Both the position numbers and the translations under genes were made by a program. A model generated the notes under the pieces. It made no database searches. It saw only the letters and a list, made by a program, of their open reading frames with translations, and was not told where the DNA came from. Below, piece after piece: positions 22,617 through 31,854 of a DNA stretch of 64,000 nt (position 1 is its first letter; every line of letters starts with the position of its first letter). The DNA is from Myxococcales bacterium (lineage in GTDB: Bacteria > Myxococcota_A > Polyangia > Polyangiales > JADJMO01), in contig JADJMO010000001.1 of the NCBI GenBank assembly GCA_016709545.1, forward strand, positions 62,001 through 126,000. The letters run 5' to 3'.

Positions 22617-24941
22617 TCAGCGGGGCTCGATGCTCATCCAGTTGAGCATCGTGTACTCGTCCTTCTGGCCCGCCTCGAGCGTGACGTTGCCGTCGGTGAC
22701 GTCGACCTCCACGGTCTTGACGACGTAGGGCTGGGCCGGCGTCGTGGCGACGTCGTCGAACAGCACCTTGCCCTCCACGACCACGCGGTTCTTCGCGTAG
22801 GTCTTGCCGTGCCAGCCGATCGAGACGGTGACCGCGTACTTGCCGTTCTCGATGTCCCAGACGAAGGTGTCCGTGCGGCCGTAGTCGTCGTAGATGACGC
22901 TCTTCTGCAGCTCGTTCACCGGCGCCGAGACGAGGTATTGGTAGAGCATGATGTCGGCCTTGCCGATGTTGGGGCCCGCCCAGCCGAACCCCGCCTTCGC
23001 GTCGTACGCCGACCAGCCGATCTTGGTCCACTCGTGCCCGTCGACCACCAGCGGGCTCGCCTTGGGCTCGCCGGCCGGGTCCTGGAAGTTGAGGTAGTAC
23101 GCGCCGCGCTTGTGCGCCGCGGTGGCCTTCGACGAGAGCGCCGGGCACCCGTCGCGCTTCTTCTCGAGCATCGCGCCGAGCTCGTCGCGCAGGTGCTGGA
23201 GGGCGGTCGCGTCGCGCGTGTAGCTCGTGGTCGAGGAGACGGCGCTCGCGACGCTGGCGTCGCACCCCGCGCCCTCGTCCGGCGTCTTCGGCATCGTGCC
23301 CTTGGCGGCGAGCAGGAGGTACTCGAAGTCCTCGGCGCCCTCGCGCAGGAGCTCCCAGCGGATGCTCGTCACGAGCTCGCCGTCCCTGGGCGGGTAGAGC
23401 AAGAAGCCGTCGCCGTTCTGGTTGGTGCCCTCGGGCCGCGGGTTGCCGTACGGGTCCTTGCCCCAGCCGGTGAGCGAGTAGTACGCGAACCCACGCACGC
23501 GGTACTTCCACGCGGCCCAGAACGCGATGCGCGACTCGATGCCCGGGTGGTCGATGGTGATCGGGTTGAAGTAGGGGGGCAGGTCTCCGTAGAGGAAGTA
23601 CCACCACACCTGCTCGCCCTTGGCCTGTCGCGTCTTCGCGTAGACGGGGTCGAAGTGCGAGAGGTCGGCCCACCAGAGGTCGTAGCTCGCGCCCTTGCCC
23701 TTCGGGTTCTCGGCGATGCCCGCCTTGGGCTGCTCGCTGATGGCGATGCGTAGGTTGGGCGCGGCGCGCTTGGTGAGCTCGGCGAGGGTGGCCGCGAGGT
23801 CGTCGTCGGCCGGGGTCTGCGGCTCGTTCTGCACGTAGTAGTAGGCCTTGCTCTGCCAGCCGTGCGCGACGACGTAGGCGTCGACGGCGGCGAGCAGCTT
23901 GGCCCACGCCGCCTCGTAGTCGGGCGGCCCGTAGTGGGTCGGCCCGCGGTCGATGCCACAGAACTTCTGCGGCCGCGGCGTCGAGTTGTTCACGAAGTCC
24001 ATGGCCTGGAACGAGGGGAACCCGACGCCGTTCCACCCCTTGCCGTCGACGTACTGCGGGCCGAGCGACGACATCTCGTAGTCGCCCGCCTTGTCGACGA
24101 GCTTGCCGGTCGCGCAGTCGAACTCGATCCCGCCGTCGTAGTTGAGCCCCGCGGGCCACGCGACGCCGCTCGGCGTGAGGCGGTGCTCGTAGAACCAGGT
24201 CTTGAGCGCCTTCACCTTGGCGAGGCTCTCGCCCCCGCCGAGCGCCTCGAACGAGCCGTTCCAGTTGCCGTCGAAGCCGATCTGCGGCGGCAGCGCGAAG
24301 TCGAACACGTGGAGCTTCACCGGCACGTCCTGCTTCGCCGCGCCGACGCTGATGGTCAGGGTCGCGGTGTAGTCGCCGGGCTTGGCGTCGGGCGGCACGT
24401 AGGCGGTGATCCAGTAGGGCTGGTTGCGCCCCCCCGCGAGCGACTCGGCGGCGCCGAACTTCATCGGCTCGAGCGGGTCGGGCATCTCGGGGCTCTTGAT
24501 GGAGCCCGGGTCCGACGACTCGGCGATCTTCACGTAGCCGACGCGCCGGATCTCGATGCGGTCGAGGGTGCCGGGCCCGGTGAACGGCGTCATCGTGACA
24601 GTGACGGTGGCTGCAGCGTCGGGCCGGACGACGACCTGGAACGGCTCGAACTCGTTCCGGGCCGCAGAGAGGCTGATGGCCGCACCGGCCTTGGTGGGAG
24701 GCGTGGCCTCGCGCAGCACCTTGTCCATGGTGGTCGTGGTCCACAGCGTCGCGCCCGCCGGCGACGGCAGCGCGAACGTGCCGTCGCCCGTCGGCGTGCA
24801 GTCGGTGCAAGGCGGCACGTCGGACACCGCGTCGACGCCGCCGTCGTTCGGGTCGTCGGAGCCACCGCCGCCGCACGCCCCCGCCTGCACGACCACGAGG
24901 CACGCGCTCAGCGCGATCCCACCACGAAGGAAAGCCCGCAT
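22617..24941 (-). CDS. DUF4091 (GH123-like) lipoprotein
   Basis: 774 residues from ATG 24941; the frame is open to 25241 but the extra 100 codons lack coding character. The signal peptide ends with lipobox AGAC and is followed by Gly-rich CGGGGSDDPNDGG, a typical exported-lipoprotein linker. Residues ~70-220 are a beta-sandwich (LSAARNEFEPFQVVVRPDA, YWITAYVPPDAKPGDYTATL), then a TIM-barrel-like region (KAYYYVQNEPQTPADDDLA, VWWYFLYGDLPPYFNP, WAAWKYRVRGFAYYSLTGWG, REGAEDFEYLLL), which is the DUF4091 signature related to glycoside hydrolase family 123. The last ~170 residues look like a malectin/NPCBM carbohydrate-binding module. A surface glycosidase role is inferred. No strong Shine-Dalgarno is visible. 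Confidence 0.8.
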   Translation of the reverse strand: MRAFLRGGIALSACLVVVQAGACGGGGSDDPNDGGVDAVSDVPPCTDCTPTGDGTFALPSPAGATLWTTTTMDKVLREATPPTKAGAAISLSAARNEFEPFQVVVRPDAAATVTVTMTPFTGPGTLDRIEIRRVGYVKIAESSDPGSIKSPEMPDPLEPMKFGAAESLAGGRNQPYWITAYVPPDAKPGDYTATLTISVGAAKQDVPVKLHVFDFALPPQIGFDGNWNGSFEALGGGESLAKVKALKTWFYEHRLTPSGVAWPAGLNYDGGIEFDCATGKLVDKAGDYEMSSLGPQYVDGKGWNGVGFPSFQAMDFVNNSTPRPQKFCGIDRGPTHYGPPDYEAAWAKLLAAVDAYVVAHGWQSKAYYYVQNEPQTPADDDLAATLAELTKRAAPNLRIAISEQPKAGIAENPKGKGASYDLWWADLSHFDPVYAKTRQAKGEQVWWYFLYGDLPPYFNPITIDHPGIESRIAFWAAWKYRVRGFAYYSLTGWGKDPYGNPRPEGTNQNGDGFLLYPPRDGELVTSIRWELLREGAEDFEYLLLAAKGTMPKTPDEGAGCDASVASAVSSTTSYTRDATALQHLRDELGAMLEKKRDGCPALSSKATAAHKRGAYYLNFQDPAGEPKASPLVVDGHEWTKIGWSAYDAKAGFGWAGPNIGKADIMLYQYLVSAPVNELQKSVIYDDYGRTDTFVWDIENGKYAVTVSIGWHGKTYAKNRVVVEGKVLFDDVATTPAQPYVVKTVEVDVTDGNVTLEAGQKDEYTMLNWMSIEPR

Positions 24942-25245
24942 CCGACCAGGAGAGGCCCCGGACGGGGGATCGTCAACGGGGAGCGCTGCGCAGGATGTAG
25001 GCACGGCGGTACGCAGCGGCCGCTCGCCACCAGCCTTGGATGACGCTTCCTCATGGCACTCACGAGTGAGGTCTCCTTCTAGGGCAAGGTCACCTCCTTG
25101 CCGCAACGCTTGCCGACCCCGGGGGGGGTCGCGCGCGGCTTGGAAAGGACCCATATGCCCGCACAAACCGTCACCCATGTCCCTAGACCGGACACCCAGT
25201 CGCTCCATACTTGACCTCCGTCGATCCAAGACTACGCTCAATCAA
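24942..25245. other. 304-bp gene-free region with two hairpins and a weak promoter upstream of the transposase
   Basis: Contains a hairpin GGCAAGG (25083-25089) with CCTTGCC (25096-25102) and a second GACCCC (25115-25120) with GGGGTC (25125-25130). A TTGACC (25211-25216) with TACGCT 16 bases later is a possible promoter for the transposase. RAYT transposases act on short palindromes (REPs); these hairpins are candidates but no second copy of them is seen nearby. Confidence 0.35.
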
Positions 25246-25908
25246 GTGGCGAAGCACCCCGTCCAGCTCGAGCTCCAACGCACCCACGGGTGGGGTGGTC
25301 GTCGTCCGGGCGCCGGACGTCCGCGCGTCGCGCCGCGGCCGCTCGTCCCCCACCGCACCCGACCGCCTCATGTGGGGTGGGCGCCGGTGCACCTCACCCT
25401 CCGGTGCATGTCGGGGCTGCCCTCGCTGCGCTCGATGGAGGTGTTCCCGGCGGTCGTCCGCGCGCTGCGCGCGGCCCAGCGCGGCACCTTTCGTGTCATC
25501 CACTTCTCCGTGCAGGACAACCACGTGCACCTACTGGTGGAGGCGAACGATTCCAGCGCCCTTCGGGCGGGCGCGCGCTCGCTCGGCATCCGTCTCGCGC
25601 GCGCGGTCAACCGCGCCTGCGGCCGCAAGGGCCGCGTGCTCGACGACCGCTACCACACCCGCGCGCTCCGCACGCCCCGCGAGGTCCGGTTCGCGCTCGC
25701 CTACGTGCTCTTCAACTTCAAGAAGCACCAGGTGCGCGTGCCGACCCTGCTCGACCCGTGCTCGTCGGCGCCGTGGTGCGATGGCCTTCGCGATCGCCGC
25801 GGAGCGCCGCTCGACGTGAGCACACCTGTCGTCGCGGCCCACACCTGGCTCGCCCGGGTGGGCTGGCGCCGCCACGGCCTGCTCTCCCCGCACGAGCGTC
25901 CGGCCTGA
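25246..25908 (+). mobile_element. REP-associated tyrosine transposase (RAYT, Y1_Tnp/IS200-like)
   Basis: A 220-residue protein from a GTG at 25246. The N-terminus has the GWGGRRPGAGRPR segment common in RAYTs of Polyangiales. The HUH nuclease motif is DNHVHLLVEA (His ~93 and ~95) and the catalytic tyrosine lies in LAYVLFNFKKH (Tyr ~153). The order HVH then Tyr, without a partner TnpB, fits the single-copy RAYT class that processes REP palindromes rather than a mobile IS200/IS605. The element sits between the DUF4091 gene and the start of an apparently truncated lipoprotein gene, suggesting that its arrival broke that gene. Confidence 0.8.
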
Positions 25909-25937
25909 GATCTGCGGTAGAACCTCCCGGCTACCCC

Positions 25938-26100
25938 GGCGCGGGGCACAGGCTTCATCCAGGTCCGCGGTCGCGTCCGGCGTCTTCGTGTCCAGGCTGG
26001 TGTCGCTCGTCGGCGCTTCCGCGTCCAAGGCCGCGCCGGTCGACGCATCGTCACCGCCGCTCGACGCGCAGCCCCCGAGCAGGGCGGTCACGAGCGGCAT
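25938..26100 (-). pseudogene. 5' fragment of a lipoprotein gene truncated at the transposase
   Basis: From ATG 26100 the minus strand encodes a short export signal with lipobox LLGGC, then SSGGDDASTGAALDAEAPTS and more Asp/Thr/Ala-rich linker, the standard beginning of lipoproteins in this genome. Coding character stops near 25940, about 30 bases from the transposase stop; the frame then continues only as a shadow of the transposase. No globular domain remains. Confidence 0.5.
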
Positions 26101-26140
26101 GGAGCGGTCGCACCGTCATCACGTGGTATGGTACCCGACG

Positions 26141-27470
26141 GTGCGTCGCGCGGCTCTGTTCTGGTTGGTCTCGGTCGGGGTGGTCGGCTGCGACGCGGCG
26201 CTCGGGATCGAGCCGATCCCCAAGGGAAACGCGCCCCTCATAGCCCACGCCTCGCCTCTGTGCGCGCGCTGCGCCGCGGATACGTGCAAGGTCGCAGCCA
26301 CGACCTGCGAGAAGAGTCGTACCTGCCTCCCGCTCTATGCGTGCATCGCCAGGTGCGCTGTAGACGACCCCAAGTGCCGCGCGACCTGCGAGAAGCTCTC
26401 CCCGCTCGCGGCCACCGAGGCTTCGTTCCGCGACCTGGACCGGTGCTTTCGCACCTCGTGTACCGAGGAGTGTTACGGCATCACTGGGCTCGGCGGCCTC
26501 TTCGCGGACAAGGACCGGTGCAAGTGCCTCGACGCGGCGTGTGGGCCCCAGGAGCTCGCCTGCATCCGATCGGGCGTCGGCGCAGCGGACAGCGACGCGG
26601 GCACGACCCCCGAGGTGGCGGGCGAGTGCGAGCGTCGCGCGGCGTGCCTCGCCAGCGTCAGCATCGACCCCGAGTCGGCCGACAGCTGCGCCGCCGCTCA
26701 TCCCGAGGGGGCTGCCGCGGCCAGCGCCCTCAAGGAGTGCTGGAGCAACACGAGCTGCGCCGAGTGCCCCGTCGCCGGGACGGGCCTCTACCAGTGCGTG
26801 GGGAACTACCGCTGGACGGCCCCCACCACCAAGGAGGTGAGGATCACCTTTCGCGTCACCACCTTCGACGCGGAGCAGAGGCCCATCGCTGGCGCGAAGG
26901 TCGTGGCGTGCGGCGCCGACAAGTGCGATCGCTGCGACGAGGCCAACTCGCTCAAGGCGACGACCAGCGACGCCGAAGGCAAGGCGTCGCTGCAGCTCAC
27001 CGCCGGTCTCGCCGGGTTCGCGGGCTGCTTCGACTTCCAGGCGCCGGGGTTCGCCCACATGGCGCTCACCCTCGGGCGACCGCTCGGCCGCGACTCCAGC
27101 ACCCCGATGTTCATGGTCGCCGCCGAGACCTTGCCCCTGCTGGGGGCCGTCGCCGGCACCACGCTGATGCCCGATCGTGGCCAGCTCGTGGTGTTCGGCG
27201 TCGACTGCTTCGTGAGCTTCGCGGCCGGTGTCTCGATGAGCATCGACAGCACGGATCCGGCGATCCGCAAGGGGTACTTCGTCAACAACCTCTTCGACGT
27301 GAAGGCCACGGAGACGGGGGCGCCTCGGCGTCGGCGTGTTCCTCAACGTGCCCTCGGGTGCCGTGACCCTGGACTTGCGGCAGGGCGCCAAGCTCGTCAG
27401 CCGCCTGCCGGTCGTGACGAGGCCAAGCGTCGTGACCACGGTGCTCGCGATGCCCTCGACGATGGACTGA
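26141..27470 (+). CDS. Cys-rich lipoprotein, frame break near 27310-27322
   Basis: Likely start GTG 26141, giving a signal peptide VRRAALFWLVSVGVVGC with lipobox VVGC; ATG 26099 is an alternative. The first ~230 residues contain about 28 Cys in CxxC/CxxxC spacings (CARCAADTCKVAATTCEKSR), suggesting a disulfide-rich or metal-binding exterior domain. Then a CarboxypepD_reg-like beta domain (ITFRVTTFDAEQRPIAGAKV, CDEANSLKATTSDAEGKASL). After ATETGA the frame is lost in a GGGGG run; shifting one frame restores LGVGVFLNVPSGAVTLDLRQ, LVSRLPVVTRPSVVTTVLAM and a TGA at 27468. A single-base error is likely. Function unknown. Confidence 0.65.
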
Positions 27471-27479
27471 AGGCCTCGC

Positions 27480-28555
27480 TCAGGGCGCGTGGGCAGGGAG
27501 CAGGATGGTGAACACGGCGCCTCTGGCATCGGGGGGGGCGAGCGAGACGCTGCCGCGATGGTGGTGCACGATGGCGCGCACGAGGGCGAGCCCGAGGCCC
27601 ATACCCCGCTCGGAGCCGCGCGGCCTGGTCGTGTAGTAGGCATCGAAGATCTTCGGGTGCAGCTCCGCCGGCACGCCCGGCCCCTCGTCCTGGAACACGA
27701 GCTCGCAGTAGCTCCCGGCCGAGAGACGGGGCACGTCACTGTCGGCGATCACGCGCACCGCGCCGCGCACGAGCAGCACGCCACCGTCGTTCATCGCCTC
27801 TCGCGCGTTCCTGGCGAGATGCTCGAGCGCTCGCCCCAGCATCTCCCGATCCGCGACCACCGAGGGGAGATCGACGGGCAGGTCGACGCGGACCCGAGTC
27901 GCGGAGCCTGCGAGCGCGGCCGCCAGTGCCGCCTCGAGGATCGGCGGCACGGCCTCGGCGCCCACTCGGACGTAGCAGGCCCTCGGACAGCATGGTGAGG
28001 CGTCGGCTCAGGGCGATGGCCTGCGCGCTGGCCTCGAGCGCGGCCTCGGTGAACGACTGCAGCTCGGAGCCCGGCGCGGCGAGCCCGAGCGCGAGCTCGA
28101 CGTTGCCCACCACGGTCTGCAGGAGGTTGTTGAAGTCATGGGCCACGCCGCCGGCCAGGAGACCGATGGCCTCGCGCTCGTGCGCCCGGGCACTCTCGAG
28201 CTCGCGCTTTCGGGCCTGCTCGATGCCGACCTCGATGGCGTGCCGAAGGTGGTCTGCGTCGTCGAAGGTCGTGGTCGCGATCACGGGGATCTGGGGCGCG
28301 AGGCGGTGGATCTCGCGCGCGAGGGAGAGCCCGTCCATGTTCGGGTTCTGGATGTCGGCGATGACCAGCGCGGGGCGCTCGGCGCGGAACCGGACGAGGC
28401 CCTCTTCGCCGTCCGCGGCCAGGATCACCTTGCCGACATGCCCCTCCAGGAACTGCCCGAGCCGCGTGCGGGTGAGCGCGTCGTTCTCCGACGCAGAGCA
28501 CGGTGAGCGTCGAGAGCCAGGCGTCGTCCCAGGCGGTGTCGGAGGGTCTCTGCAC
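27480..28555 (-). CDS. receiver-histidine kinase protein with two frame breaks (~28490 and ~27970)
   Basis: Probable GTG start at 28555, 32 bases after the stop of the upstream hybrid kinase, so likely cotranscribed with it. In order: a receiver domain (LTVLCV, break, ENDALTRTRLGQFLEGHVGK, VILAADGEEGLVRF, then VIADIQNPNMDGL with the phospho-acceptor Asp), a HisKA-like dimerisation segment LAGGVAHDFNNLLQTVVGNV with the phospho-His, a second break after MLSEGLL, and an HATPase_c domain (REMLGRALEHLARNAREAMN, ELVFQDEGPGVP, GMGLGLALVRAIVHHHRGSV). The whole would be ~358 residues. Both breaks are single-base shifts in GC-rich sequence. Likely function: His-Asp phosphorelay with the neighbouring hybrid kinase; signal unknown. 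Confidence 0.7.
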
Positions 28556-28587
28556 GACGGAGTGACTCCCGGTGGAAGGGGGCTGGC

Positions 28588-31500
28588 TCACGGGCGATCG
28601 AGCGCCTCGCGAACCTGGCGGGTGAGCGTGCGCCAGTCGAACGGCTTGCGCAGGAAGTGCTCGTCCAGCACGTGGTGGCGGGCGATCTCGTCGTCGGTGT
28701 AGCCCGACATGAAGATGACCGGCGCCGCGGGGCACAGCGGGGCCAGACGGCGCGCGAGCTCGCTCCCGTTCATGCCCGGCATGATCACGTCGGTCAGGAC
28801 GAGCCGCACCTCGGCGCCCAGCCTCTCGCAGATCAGGAGCGCCTCGCCGGCGTTGGCCGCCACGTGGACGTCGTAGCCGGAGGCCGTGAGCACCCGGCGC
28901 ACGAGGGCGCGGAGAGCGGGTTCGTCCTCGACCACCAGGATCGACTCGTGTCCGGTGTGCGGGGAGACCGAGGCGGAGACGGTGGCGTCCACCGGCATGG
29001 TGCCCGCGTCGCGCGGCAGGTAGACGCGGAACACCGAGCCGCGCCCGACGACGCTCTCGACCGCTACTGCGCCGCCGCTCTGGCGGACGATGCCGTACAC
29101 CGTCGAGAGCCCGAGCCCGGTGCCCTTCCCGAGGGCCTTGGTCGTGAAGAACGGCTCGAAGACCCGCTCCCGCGTGGCGTCGTCCATGCCACACCCGGTG
29201 TCGGCCACGGCGAGCTCGACGTAGGCGCCGGGCTTGACCTCGAGCGTCTCTGCGCGCACGCCGTCGAGCACGACGTCGGTCGTGCTGATGCGCAGGTCGC
29301 CGCCGTCGGGCATGGCGTCGCGCGCGTTCACGACGAGGTTCATGACGACCTGCTCGATCTGGCCGCGATCGGCGCGGGTCGGGTGCGAACCGTCGCTCGC
29401 GACGATGGTCAGCTCCACGTCCTCGCCGATGAGTCGACCCACCATCTTGGTGAGGCCCCTGACCAGGGCGTCGAGCTCGATCGACTCGACGGTCATCATC
29501 TGCCGACGGCTGAACGTCAGGAGCTGCCGCGTGAGGCTCTCCGCGCGCTTGCCGGCCTCGAGCACTTCCACGAGGTCGGCGCGCAGCGGGTCCTCGGCGC
29601 GCAGGTCGGCGATTGCGAGGTCGGTGTAGGACAGGATCACGCTGAGCAGGTTGTTGAAGTCGTGGGCCACGCCCCCGGCGAGGCGCCCGATGGCCTCCAT
29701 CTTCTGCGCCACGCGGAGCTGGTCCTCCGTCTCGCGCCGCGCGGTGAGGTCGACCCCGACCCAGGTGCGACCCACGCAGTCGTCGCCCACCATCTGGGGG
29801 CGCACGAACATCCGCACGAACCGCGTCTTGCCGGCGGCGTCGAGCAGGCGGAGCTCGCGGGGCAGGCGCGACTCGCGGAGCTGGGCGACGATCGGGCGAT
29901 CGTCGGCGTGGACGAGCTCGTCGACCGTGCGTCCGAGCAGCGCTTCGGGTCGATGGCCGAAGGCGGAGACCGCGCGGTTGGCGAAGGTGATGGCGCCGCT
30001 CGCCTCGGTGGACAAGACGAAGTCCTCGAGGTCGTCGACGAGCGAGCGGTAGCGGTCCTCGCTCAGGCGAAGGTCATCCTCGACCCGCTTGTGCGCCGTG
30101 ACGTCCTGCTTGATGCCGATGAAGTGGCGCACCTCCCCGTCCTCGAAGAGCGGGGTGATGGTCATCTCCTCGCGGTAGAGCGTGCCGTCCTTGCGCCGGT
30201 TGACGAACTCGCCCCGCCAGACCTGGCCCCCGAGGATGGTCTGCCACATGGCGCGGTGGAACTCGCGCGACTCGTGGCCCGAGTCGAGGATGCGGATGTT
30301 CTGCCCGACGACCTCGTGCTCGTCGTGGCCGGTGAGCGCGGCGAAGGCAGCGTTGACGAACTCGATCGTGCCGTCGCGGTCGGTGATCACCACCGCGTTG
30401 GCGGCGGCCTGGAACGCGCTCACGTGCAGGCGCAGTGCGGCTTCGTTCGCGCGCCGCTCGCTGAGGTCTTCCACCATGACGACGCCGGTCCCCGGTGCCC
30501 CGCCGGCTCCGTCGAGCCGGCTCACCGTCACCCGGGCCCAGACCGCGCTGCCGTCCGCGCGCAGGTAGCGTTTCTCCCGTGTCACGCCGTCGCGGCCCTC
30601 CCGGAGCGCTGCGACCGCCACGCGGTCCGCCGCGACGTCGTCCGGGTGGGTGATCGACGCCCAGGTCCGGCCGACGAGCTCGTCGCGGGGATACCCGAGC
30701 AGGCGGGCCATCTGCGCGTTGACCGCGAGGAAGCGCTCGCTGGCGAAGTCGACCTGCGCCATCCCGATGCCGGCGCGCTCGAACAGGGCCCGGTGGCGGC
30801 GCTCGCTCGCGGCGAGGGCCTCGGTCATCCGCTGCCGCTCCTGCTCGCTCTCGCGCAGCCGGTTCTCGATCCGCCGGGCCTCGTCGACGACCTCGAACAC
30901 GGCGACGAACTCGAGCGGCGCTGGGCTGAACACGCTCACGGCGAACCACATGTCGAGCGAGCGCACGTGACGCTCGAAGCGCTCGGGGACGCGGGTCCGG
31001 GCCACGCACCCGTAGATCTGGAGGAGCTCCGGGTCCCGCTCCGGCAGGCCCGGGATCACCTCGGACACGCGGCGACCGACGACGTCGCGGAGGCCGGTCT
31101 GCTGCCCGAAGGCCTCGTTGACCCAGAGGTAGACCCAGTCGACGGGCCGATCGCCCTCGAAGAACATCCGGCAGTGCGCGAGCCCCCCCTGTAGGTGCGT
31201 GGAGAGCTCGCGGAACGGATCGACGCTGGGCCGCCGCCCGACCACCGCCCCGAGCGTCTCGCCGAGCGCGTCGGCGAGCTCCTCGAGGAGCGGCACCACG
31301 GGGTCGCTCAGCGACAGGGCCGGGCGATCGACGAGCATCGCTCCCCCGCGAAACGGCACCGCGACGGCGTTGCCCTCGCCGACCACGCGTCGCTCGCGGA
31401 CGGCGCACGCGAGGAGGGCCGGGGCAACAGGAGGCTCGCCGCCGACCACCCGCTGCGCCTCGTCCACCAGGCAGACATGCGAGAAGCCGAACCGCGCGCC

Positions 31501-31605
31501 GAGGTCCTCCGCGACGGCGGTCGAGATGCAACCCTTCGACGCGCCCTGTGCCAGTGCACCGAGCAGCCTCCGCAGAGCCTCTCGCAGCGCGGTCTCGTCC
31601 CTCAC
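28588..31605 (-). CDS. hybrid sensor histidine kinase with multiple PAS domains and C-terminal receiver
   Basis: 1005 residues from a GTG at 31605. An N-terminal GAF-like region (~1-110) is followed by about four PAS domains (~125-625), including a typical FVNAAFAALTGHDEHEVVGQ and an associated PAC ending FIGIKQDVTAH. The HisKA box GGVAHDFNNLLSVILSYTD holds the phospho-acceptor His ~648. The HATPase_c domain has N box MNLVVNARDAMPDGGD, G1 ADTGCGMDD and G2 GKGTGLGLSTVYGIV. The receiver (~885-1000) contains LVVEDE, VLTDVIMPGMNG with Asp ~939 and FLRKPF. No membrane helix is seen, so it is a cytoplasmic, redox- or ligand-sensing kinase. It precedes a second receiver-kinase gene in the same operon. 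Confidence 0.9.
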   Translation of the reverse strand: MRDETALREALRRLLGALAQGASKGCISTAVAEDLGARFGFSHVCLVDEAQRVVGGEPPVAPALLACAVRERRVVGEGNAVAVPFRGGAMLVDRPALSLSDPVVPLLEELADALGETLGAVVGRRPSVDPFRELSTHLQGGLAHCRMFFEGDRPVDWVYLWVNEAFGQQTGLRDVVGRRVSEVIPGLPERDPELLQIYGCVARTRVPERFERHVRSLDMWFAVSVFSPAPLEFVAVFEVVDEARRIENRLRESEQERQRMTEALAASERRHRALFERAGIGMAQVDFASERFLAVNAQMARLLGYPRDELVGRTWASITHPDDVAADRVAVAALREGRDGVTREKRYLRADGSAVWARVTVSRLDGAGGAPGTGVVMVEDLSERRANEAALRLHVSAFQAAANAVVITDRDGTIEFVNAAFAALTGHDEHEVVGQNIRILDSGHESREFHRAMWQTILGGQVWRGEFVNRRKDGTLYREEMTITPLFEDGEVRHFIGIKQDVTAHKRVEDDLRLSEDRYRSLVDDLEDFVLSTEASGAITFANRAVSAFGHRPEALLGRTVDELVHADDRPIVAQLRESRLPRELRLLDAAGKTRFVRMFVRPQMVGDDCVGRTWVGVDLTARRETEDQLRVAQKMEAIGRLAGGVAHDFNNLLSVILSYTDLAIADLRAEDPLRADLVEVLEAGKRAESLTRQLLTFSRRQMMTVESIELDALVRGLTKMVGRLIGEDVELTIVASDGSHPTRADRGQIEQVVMNLVVNARDAMPDGGDLRISTTDVVLDGVRAETLEVKPGAYVELAVADTGCGMDDATRERVFEPFFTTKALGKGTGLGLSTVYGIVRQSGGAVAVESVVGRGSVFRVYLPRDAGTMPVDATVSASVSPHTGHESILVVEDEPALRALVRRVLTASGYDVHVAANAGEALLICERLGAEVRLVLTDVIMPGMNGSELARRLAPLCPAAPVIFMSGYTDDEIARHHVLDEHFLRKPFDWRTLTRQVREALDRP

Positions 31606-31662
31606 TCGAGTGCCACCCTACTCCACGGGTGTGGGGTCGGGTTTTCAAAGCGAGGGAGCTCC

Positions 31663-31854
31663 ATGGTCGTGTCGAGCATGAAGCGACGGTCCCTGACCGT
31701 TCGTCGTGTCGCCGACTGGTTCTTCGACAAACCTTCGAACGACCCTCGCTCGACCTTGACCTTCGACGTGTCGTCGATCACCGCGCCAGCGAAGGGCCGT
31801 CGCCGCTCGCGACGCGGCCGAGGGCCTGCTGGATCCCGCGCGGCTCGTCCCTAG
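31663..31854 (+). CDS. possible 63-residue basic protein
   Basis: In the 245-bp gap between the hybrid kinase and the AAA+ gene, an ATG at 31663 follows a strong GAGGGAG ribosome-binding site by 4 bases and the frame runs to a TAG at 31852-31854, overlapping the stop of the convergent AAA+ gene. The product starts MVVSSMKRRSLTVRRVADWF and ends in an Arg-rich stretch. Codon third positions are less GC-biased than in neighbours and no homology is apparent, so this may be chance. Otherwise I see nothing in this gap. Confidence 0.3.
   Translation: MVVSSMKRRSLTVRRVADWFFDKPSNDPRSTLTFDVSSITAPAKGRRRSRRGRGPAGSRAARP

Noticed and set aside
25083..25130. Riboswitch or attachment site
   Set aside because: Only two simple hairpins are visible, with no conserved riboswitch core or direct-repeat att pair; left as unexplained hairpins.
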